Shown here: piece after piece, positions 58,910 through 64,000 of the stretch | Layout of the letters: the number at the start of each line of letters is the position of its first letter | Numbering within the stretch: position 1 is the stretch's first letter | Source: Pusillimonas caeni | Lineage (GTDB): Bacteria > Pseudomonadota > Gammaproteobacteria > Burkholderiales > Burkholderiaceae_B | Reading direction: 5' to 3' | Assembly (NCBI RefSeq): GCF_003545815.1 | Contig: NZ_PDUW01000004.1 | Span: 248,001-312,000, forward strand | DNA: 64,000 bases | The notes under the pieces: generated by a model | What the model saw: the letters and a program-made list of their open reading frames with translations, nothing else | What the model was told of the DNA's origin: nothing | Database searches by the model: none | Translations under genes and position numbers: made by a program

Positions 58910-60277
58910 CTACAGATATTTGGGCACCACGCAGCTTTTGTGCTCGATGTGGTGTGCGAACTCGTCGCGGAAATGCTTGATGAAGCTGCGCACGGGCATG
59001 GCGGCCGCATCGCCCAGGGCGCAGATGGTGCGCCCCATGATGTTGGAAGCCACCGAATCGAGCACGTCGAGGTCTTCGGGGCGCCCCTGGCCGTTCTCGA
59101 TGCGCTGGATCATGCGATACAGCCAGCCCGTGCCCTCGCGGCACGGCGTGCACTGTCCGCAGCTTTCTTCGAAATAGAAGTACGACAGGCGCATCAGCGA
59201 CTTGACCATGCAGCGGGTCTCGTCCATGACGATGACCGCGCCCGAACCCAGCATGGATCCGGCCTTGGCGATGCCGTCGTAGTCCATGGTGGTCTGCATC
59301 ATGATGTCGCCGGGCAGCACGGGAGCGCTGGAGCCGCCCGGAATCACCGCCTTGAGCTTGCGGCCGCCGCGCATTCCGCCGGCCAGCTCGAGCAGTTCCG
59401 AGAACGGCGTGCCCAGCGGCACTTCGTAATTGCCGGGCAGCTCGACATCGCCCGACACCGAGAACAGCTTGGTGCCGCCGTTGTTGGGCAGGCCCGTCTC
59501 GAGGTAGGCCTGGCCGCTGTTGCGGAAAATCCAGGGCACGGCGGCGAAGGTCTCGGTGTTGTTGATGGTGGTGGGCTTGCCGTACAGGCCGAAGCTGGCC
59601 GGGAACGGCGGCTTGAAGCGTGGCTGGCCCTTCTTGCCTTCGAGCGACTCGAGCAGCGCGGTTTCTTCGCCGCAGATATAGGCGCCGTAGCCATGGAAGG
59701 CGTGCAGCTGGAAGCTGAAGTCGGAACCCAGGATGCGGTCGCCCAGAAAGCCCGCTTCGCGCGCTTCTTCGAGGGCCTCTTCGAAGCGGTCGTACACTTC
59801 GAAGATTTCGCCGTGGATGTAGTTGTAGCCGACGCTGATGCCCATGGCATACGCGGCGATGGCCATGCCTTCGATCACGATGTGCGGGTTGAAGCGCAGG
59901 ATGTCGCGGTCTTTGAAAGTGCCCGGCTCGCCCTCGTCGGAGTTGCAGACCAGGTACTTCTGGCCCGGCAGGTTGCGCGGCATGAAGCTCCATTTCAGGC
60001 CGGTCGGGAAGCCCGCGCCGCCACGCCCGCGCAGGCCCGAGGCCTTCACTTCGGCGATGACGTCCTCGGGCTTCATGCCGGTGGTCAGGATCTTGCGCAG
60101 GCCTTCGTAGCCGCCGCGCTTGACGTAGTCCTGCAAGCGCCAGTTGCTGCCGTCCAGGTCGGCGACGATCTGCGGCTTGATGTGCCGGCCATGGAAGATC
60201 ATGCTGCGCGGCAGGTCGCCGCCGGGCGCGACGTCGAGCCCGTGCGAGAACTGGCTGAGTATTTCCGGAGCGTTCAT
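58910..60277 (-). CDS. nuoF: NADH-quinone oxidoreductase subunit F
   Basis: A 455-residue flavoprotein, the entry point for electrons from [17 protein letters not shown] binds [16 protein letters not shown] the nucleotide, and [12 protein letters not shown] with a distal Cys (GRTICALGD) binds cluster N3. The start at ATG 60277 overlaps the nuoE stop (ATGA). Confidence 0.97.
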   Translation of the reverse strand: MNAPEILSQFSHGLDVAPGGDLPRSMIFHGRHIKPQIVADLDGSNWRLQDYVKRGGYEGLRKILTTGMKPEDVIAEVKASGLRGRGGAGFPTGLKWSFMPRNLPGQKYLVCNSDEGEPGTFKDRDILRFNPHIVIEGMAIAAYAMGISVGYNYIHGEIFEVYDRFEEALEEAREAGFLGDRILGSDFSFQLHAFHGYGAYICGEETALLESLEGKKGQPRFKPPFPASFGLYGKPTTINNTETFAAVPWIFRNSGQAYLETGLPNNGGTKLFSVSGDVELPGNYEVPLGTPFSELLELAGGMRGGRKLKAVIPGGSSAPVLPGDIMMQTTMDYDGIAKAGSMLGSGAVIVMDETRCMVKSLMRLSYFYFEESCGQCTPCREGTGWLYRMIQRIENGQGRPEDLDVLDSVASNIMGRTICALGDAAAMPVRSFIKHFRDEFAHHIEHKSCVVPKYL

Positions 60278-60768
60278 GCCGATTCTCCGTGCCGTTTGAG
60301 TTGCTCGATCATAGAGTCGATTTTCTCGGGCGCCATGCGAACGCACATGTGCTTGTTGTTGACCAGCAGCACCGGCGAATCGCCGCAAGAGCCCATGCAC
60401 TCGCCTTCCATCAGGGTGAACATGCCGTCTTCGGTGGTTTCATGGAAACCGATGCCCAGCTTCTCGCTGAGGTATTCGGCGGTCTTCACGCCGTCGCGCA
60501 AGGCACAGGGCAGATTGGTGCACACCGTGATCTTGTAGCGCCCCACCGGCTTGGTGTTGAACATGTTGTAGAAGGTCGCGACCTCTTGCACCGCGATGGG
60601 CGGCACCTGCAGGTAGTCGGCGACGTCTTCGATGATTTCGGTCGAAACCCAGCCTTGCTCGTCCTGGGCGATGGCAAGCGCCGCCATGATGGCCGATTGC
60701 TTCTGATCGCCCGGGAACTTGGTCAATTCCCTATCGATTTTTCGGTAGGCTTGTTCGGAAAGCAGCAT
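60274..60768 (-). CDS. nuoE: NADH-quinone oxidoreductase subunit E
   Basis: A 164-residue thioredoxin-fold subunit binding [2Fe-2S] cluster N1a through C83, C88, C124 and C128 (TVCTNLPC and GECMGSC). The N-terminal helical bundle begins at [10 protein letters not shown]. It sits 36 bp after nuoD and overlaps nuoF. Confidence 0.97.
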   Translation of the reverse strand: MLLSEQAYRKIDRELTKFPGDQKQSAIMAALAIAQDEQGWVSTEIIEDVADYLQVPPIAVQEVATFYNMFNTKPVGRYKITVCTNLPCALRDGVKTAEYLSEKLGIGFHETTEDGMFTLMEGECMGSCGDSPVLLVNNKHMCVRMAPEKIDSMIEQLKRHGESA

Positions 60769-60804
60769 AATTTGAATCCGGTTTATACCTGGTTTGGGCG
60801 CCGC

Positions 60805-62061
60805 CTAGCGGTCGATTTCGCCGAACACGATGTCCAGCGTGCCGATGATGGTGACGGCATCGGCGATCATGTGGCCGCGCGACATTTCGTCGAGCGCCTG
60901 CAGATGCACGAAACCGGGCGCCCGGATCTTCAGCCGATACGGCTTGTTGGCGCCGTCGGACACGATGTAGGTGCCGAACTCGCCCTTGGGATGCTCGACC
61001 GCCGCATAGGCTTCGCCGCGCGGCACGTGCATGCCCTCGGTAAACAGCTTGAAGTGGTGGATGAGGTCTTCCATGCCCAGCTTCATGCGCTCGCGCGCCG
61101 GCGGCGCCACCTTGTGGTTGTCGATGATGACCGGCCCCGGGTTGTTGCGCAGCCATTCGACGCACTGGCGGATGATGCGGTTGCTTTCGCGCATCTCGGC
61201 GACCCGCACCAGATAGCGGTCGTAGCAGTCGCCGTTGGTGCCCACGGGAATGTCGAAGTCGAGGCGGTCGTAGACTTCGTAGGGCTCCATCTTGCGCAAG
61301 TCCCACTCGACGCCCGAGCCGCGCAGCATGGGGCCGGTGAAGCCCAGCGCCTTGGCCCGCTCGGGGTCCACGACGCCGACGTCGACCAGGCGTTGCTTCC
61401 AGATGCGGTTGTCGGTCAGCAGCGTCTCGTATTCGTCGATGCAGGTGGGAAAGCGGTTGGTGAAGTCTTCGATGAAATCGAGCAGCGAACCCGAACGCGC
61501 CTCGTTCATGGCCCTGAGTTCTTTGTCGCCGCGATACTTGCTGCTGGCGCCATACTGCGGCATGGCGTCGGGCAGATCGCGATACACGCCGCCCGGCCGG
61601 TAGTAGGCCGCGTGCATGCGGGCGCCCGAAACGGCCTCGTAGCAGTCCATCAGGTCTTCGCGCTCGCGGAAGGCGTACAGGAACACCGCCATGGCGCCCA
61701 CGTCGAGCCCGTGCGAACCGATGGACATCAGGTGGTTGAGGATGCGGGTGATCTCGTCGAACATGACGCGGATGTACTGCGCCCGCAGCGGCACCTCGAT
61801 GCCCAGCAGCTTCTCGATGGTCATGACATAGGCGTGCTCGTTGCACATCATCGAGACGTAGTCCAGGCGGTCCATGTAGGGCAGCGCCTGCAGATAGGTC
61901 TTGTGCTCGGCCAGTTTCTCGGTGGCGCGGTGCAGCAGGCCGATATGCGGGTCGGCGCGCTGGATGACTTCGCCGTCCAGTTCGAGCACCAGGCGCAGCA
62001 CGCCGTGCGCCGCCGGATGCTGGGGCCCGAAGTTCAGGGTGTAGTTCTTGATTTCTGCCAT
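60805..62061 (-). CDS. nuoD: NADH-quinone oxidoreductase subunit D
   Basis: A 418-residue 49-kDa-type subunit that lines the quinone site with NuoB. The N-terminal [22 protein letters not shown] with the two quinone-site histidines, and the C-terminal EIDR ending, are typical. It is separate from nuoC, unlike the fused nuoCD of E. coli, and lies 2 bp after the nuoC stop. Confidence 0.97.
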   Translation of the reverse strand: MAEIKNYTLNFGPQHPAAHGVLRLVLELDGEVIQRADPHIGLLHRATEKLAEHKTYLQALPYMDRLDYVSMMCNEHAYVMTIEKLLGIEVPLRAQYIRVMFDEITRILNHLMSIGSHGLDVGAMAVFLYAFREREDLMDCYEAVSGARMHAAYYRPGGVYRDLPDAMPQYGASSKYRGDKELRAMNEARSGSLLDFIEDFTNRFPTCIDEYETLLTDNRIWKQRLVDVGVVDPERAKALGFTGPMLRGSGVEWDLRKMEPYEVYDRLDFDIPVGTNGDCYDRYLVRVAEMRESNRIIRQCVEWLRNNPGPVIIDNHKVAPPARERMKLGMEDLIHHFKLFTEGMHVPRGEAYAAVEHPKGEFGTYIVSDGANKPYRLKIRAPGFVHLQALDEMSRGHMIADAVTIIGTLDIVFGEIDR

Positions 62062-62063
62062 GT

Positions 62064-62675
62064 TTAACGCTCTATTCCGTAGCCTTCTTCGCGCACGATG
62101 CGGGGGGTGATCTCGCGCGGCTCGATGGTGACCGGCTGATAGATCACGCGCTTCTGCTCGGTGTCGTAGCGCATTTCGACATGCCCCGACAGCGGGAAGT
62201 CTTTACGGAAGGGATGGCCGATGAAGCCGTAGTCCGTCAGGATGCGGCGCAGATCGGGATGCCCCTCGAAGACCACGCCGTATAGATCGAAGGCCTCGCG
62301 CTCGAACCAGTTGACACTGGGCCAGACGTCGACCAGCGAGGGCAGGATGGGGAATTCATCGTTCGGCACCCACGTGCGCACCCGCAGGCGCCAGTTGTGG
62401 GACACCGACAGCAGGTGCAGCACCACCGCATAGCGCTGCGGAAACTGCGGCGCCGGCTGGTCGAAAGCCGGCTGGCCCCACATGGAGTAGTCGACCGCGC
62501 ACAAGTCGATACAGGTGGCGAAATCGAGCGCCGGCTGGTCGCGCAGGGTCGTGCAGGCGTCGACCCATTGGTCGGAGGCCACGTCCAGCGTGAGTTCGTT
62601 CAGGGCTTCGACAAGCGCGGCGCCCTCGCCGAATTGCGCCAACAGATTGGATTTCAGTGTTTCAAGCCGGGTCAT
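62064..62675 (-). CDS. nuoC: NADH-quinone oxidoreductase subunit C
   Basis: A 203-residue 30-kDa-type subunit of the peripheral arm, with no cofactor. [23 protein letters not shown] is the conserved family motif. It is followed by nuoD after 2 bp and lies 46 bp after nuoB. Confidence 0.97.
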   Translation of the reverse strand: MTRLETLKSNLLAQFGEGAALVEALNELTLDVASDQWVDACTTLRDQPALDFATCIDLCAVDYSMWGQPAFDQPAPQFPQRYAVVLHLLSVSHNWRLRVRTWVPNDEFPILPSLVDVWPSVNWFEREAFDLYGVVFEGHPDLRRILTDYGFIGHPFRKDFPLSGHVEMRYDTEQKRVIYQPVTIEPREITPRIVREEGYGIER

Positions 62676-62721
62676 AGCAAGCCATCAACCGTTGAATAAA
62701 GGGATTGGTCGCCGGTCATGC

Positions 62722-63198
62722 CTAGCGCGCAATCGTGTTCGTGAGACGGATCTTGTTCTGCATTTGCAGCAGCCCATAGACCAGAGCCTCGGCCGTGGGC
62801 GGACAGCCCGGTACGTAAACGTCGACCGGCACGATGCGATCGCAGCCCCGGACAACGGAATAGGAATAGTGATAGTAGCCACCGCCATTGGCACAGGAGC
62901 CCATCGAGACCACCCAGCGGGGCTCGGGCATCTGGTCGTACACCTTGCGCAGGGCCGGGGCCATCTTGTTGCACAAGGTGCCCGCCACGATCATCAGGTC
63001 GGACTGCCGCGGGCTGGGACGGAAGATGATGCCGAACTGGTCCAGGTCGTACCGCGCCGCGCCGGCGTGCATCATTTCGACCGCGCAGCAGGCCAGGCCG
63101 AAAGTCATGGGCCACAAGGACCCCGTCTTGGCCCAGTTCAGAAATTTATCTGCGCTGGTCGTGATAAAACCTTCTTTGAGTATGCCGTCAATAGCCAT
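62722..63198 (-). CDS. nuoB: NADH-quinone oxidoreductase subunit B
   Basis: A 158-residue subunit carrying the terminal cluster N2, which hands electrons to quinone. The ligands are the tandem C37-C38 ([10 protein letters not shown]), C102 (MGSCANGGG) and C132 ([11 protein letters not shown]). It lies 100 bp after nuoA, the largest gap within the operon; no promoter is evident there. Confidence 0.97.
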   Translation of the reverse strand: MAIDGILKEGFITTSADKFLNWAKTGSLWPMTFGLACCAVEMMHAGAARYDLDQFGIIFRPSPRQSDLMIVAGTLCNKMAPALRKVYDQMPEPRWVVSMGSCANGGGYYHYSYSVVRGCDRIVPVDVYVPGCPPTAEALVYGLLQMQNKIRLTNTIAR

Positions 63199-63298
63199 GA
63201 TTTTGCCTTAACGCTTGTACAGCGAGGGGCACGGCGAACCGGTATGAGCCGTGCCAAATAAGTTGCGATGCGGTCCATGCCGCGATGAAAGCCGGCGC

Positions 63299-63658
63299 CT
63301 ACTCCCAGTCGAGCGCGCCCTTTCTCCATTCGTAGACGAAGCCGACGGTGAGCACCGCCAGGAACACGACAACCGTCCAGAACCCAACGAGGCCCACTGC
63401 GTCGTTGGCAATTGCCCACGGAAACAGGAAGGCGATTTCGAGATCGAAAAGAATGAACAGGATGGCGACGAGGTAGTAGCGCACGTCGAACTTCATGCGC
63501 GAGTCGTCAAAAGCTTCGAAACCGCACTCGTAGGGGGACAGCTTTTCTTCATCGGGGCGATGAGGCCCAAGCACCCGTCCCACCGTCAAGAGCGCAAAAC
63601 CTATCAAGATCGCAACAATAATAAACAGCAAGACGGGAAAGTACTGTTGCAGGTTCAT
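63299..63658 (-). CDS. nuoA: NADH-quinone oxidoreductase subunit A
   Basis: A 119-residue membrane subunit with three helices. The loop [23 protein letters not shown] with its conserved Cys, which closes the quinone chamber, is intact. ATG 63658 gives the usual [11 protein letters not shown] start; an ATG three codons upstream is a less likely choice. It is first in nuoABCDEFGHIJKLMN. Confidence 0.96.
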   Translation of the reverse strand: MNLQQYFPVLLFIIVAILIGFALLTVGRVLGPHRPDEEKLSPYECGFEAFDDSRMKFDVRYYLVAILFILFDLEIAFLFPWAIANDAVGLVGFWTVVVFLAVLTVGFVYEWRKGALDWE

Positions 63659-63692
63659 GCCCAACATCCAATCACGATAAGTAAACTGGTCG

Positions 63693-63701
63693 ATTGTAGC
63701 A
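63693..63701 (-). promoter_or_regulatory. Extended -10 promoter element for the nuo operon
   Basis: On the minus strand TGCTACAAT forms a TG-N-TACAAT extended -10, 35 nt upstream of the nuoA ATG. No clear -35 precedes it, which is acceptable for an extended -10 promoter. The predicted start is near 63687. Confidence 0.5.
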
Positions 63702-63780
63702 TTTCGAGCGGCTGCGACGCTGCCTGACGCCGCCGCGCCTGCGCCGACTGCCCTCTCTTACACGTCCATTTGGCCAGGCG

Positions 63781-63805
63781 AAAAAAAACCACCCTGAAAG
63801 GGTGG
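63781..63805 (-). terminator. Intrinsic terminator of the porin gene
   Basis: On the minus strand a 7-bp stem (63799-63805 with 63789-63795) with a 3-nt loop is followed by a run of eight T (63788-63781). It lies about 100 bp after the porin stop and just upstream of the nuo promoter region, insulating the operon. Confidence 0.9.
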
Positions 63806-63902
63806 CCGGAATTCCGTCCGGAGTGCCAGGTAGACTCGACCATGCCCGGACGGAAACCGAAAGGCCGCGGGCCGTAGCCCGGGCCGACTCGGAGCGGTTT
63901 TC

Positions 63903-64000
63903 TTAGAACTGGTGACGCATGCCGACACCAACCAGGGTGGACTTCAGGTCGTCCTGGAAGGCAACGTTCTTGGCATACGAACCGACAGCGTAGATGTTGG
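63903..64000 (-). CDS. Outer-membrane porin, C-terminal fragment
   Basis: Only the last 32 codons are in the window; the gene continues beyond 64000. The translated end (NIYAVGSYAKNVAF ... LVGVGMRHQF) is a final beta strand with the C-terminal Phe needed for outer-membrane insertion, typical of trimeric Gram-negative general porins of Bordetella-type. Codon usage looks like that of highly expressed genes. Confidence 0.8.
   Translation of the reverse strand, partial: NIYAVGSYAKNVAFQDDLKSTLVGVGMRHQF

Overview
The window looks like chromosomal core genome of a high-GC betaproteobacterium of the family Alcaligenaceae (Bordetella / Achromobacter / Pusillimonas relatives). The basis is the protein sequences themselves: an OmpR-type regulator and sensor pair resembling Bordetella RisA/RisS, a smc-zipA-ligA block, an intracellular PHB depolymerase with a cysteine nucleophile, a 14-gene nuo operon followed by a DUF2818-type gene, and a C-terminal porin fragment ending in Phe. 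No tRNA, rRNA, CRISPR array, prophage or transposase gene was recognised. Genes are densely packed, with many ATGA-type overlaps.

Layout. 1-7.5 kb: the tail of a peptidoglycan amidase, the methionine sulfoxide repair pair msrPQ, rluC with a Gph-like phosphatase, then rne behind an unusually long structured leader. 7.5-15 kb (mostly minus strand): accD, trpA, trpB, relA, a small flavoprotein, ridA and pncB. 15-20.4 kb (plus strand): fdxA-fpr, phaZ, a stand-alone RnfB-like ferredoxin with nth, and an orphan LivF-like ABC protein whose ATPase motifs are degenerate. 20.5-24.2 kb: a LIV-type ABC transporter, livH, a fused livM-livG, and livF, with no binding-protein gene alongside. 24.4-26.5 kb: msrB, yciB, bolA and a periplasmic parvulin. 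26.6-33.2 kb: smc-zipA-ligA on the minus strand. 33.5-39.6 kb: lplT, a family-4 uracil-DNA glycosylase, a TsaB-RimI fusion, and the OmpR/EnvZ (RisA/RisS) system. 39.6-47.8 kb: ahpC, a secreted TAP-like lipoprotein hydrolase, ispD-ispF, mfd and serB. 47.8-48.4 kb: a gene-free block built of nested inverted repeats. 48.5-63.7 kb: the respiratory complex I operon nuoA-N plus the DUF2818-like gene, read on the minus strand. 63.9-64 kb: the end of an outer-membrane porin gene.

Functional themes are central metabolism and maintenance: NADH oxidation (nuo), redox carriers (fdxA, fpr, RnfB), oxidative repair (msrPQ, msrB, ahpC), DNA repair (nth, udg, mfd, ligA), RNA turnover and stress signalling (rne, relA), and cofactor or isoprenoid synthesis (pncB, ispDF). 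The parts that ordinary annotation does not explain are the rne leader with mutually exclusive pairings, the pseudo-ATPase ABC protein at 19.6 kb, and a modular palindromic repeat with one complex locus at 47.9-48.3 kb and a rearranged small copy at 20.4 kb. I did not find a clear multi-gene novel system; these three are the best leads.
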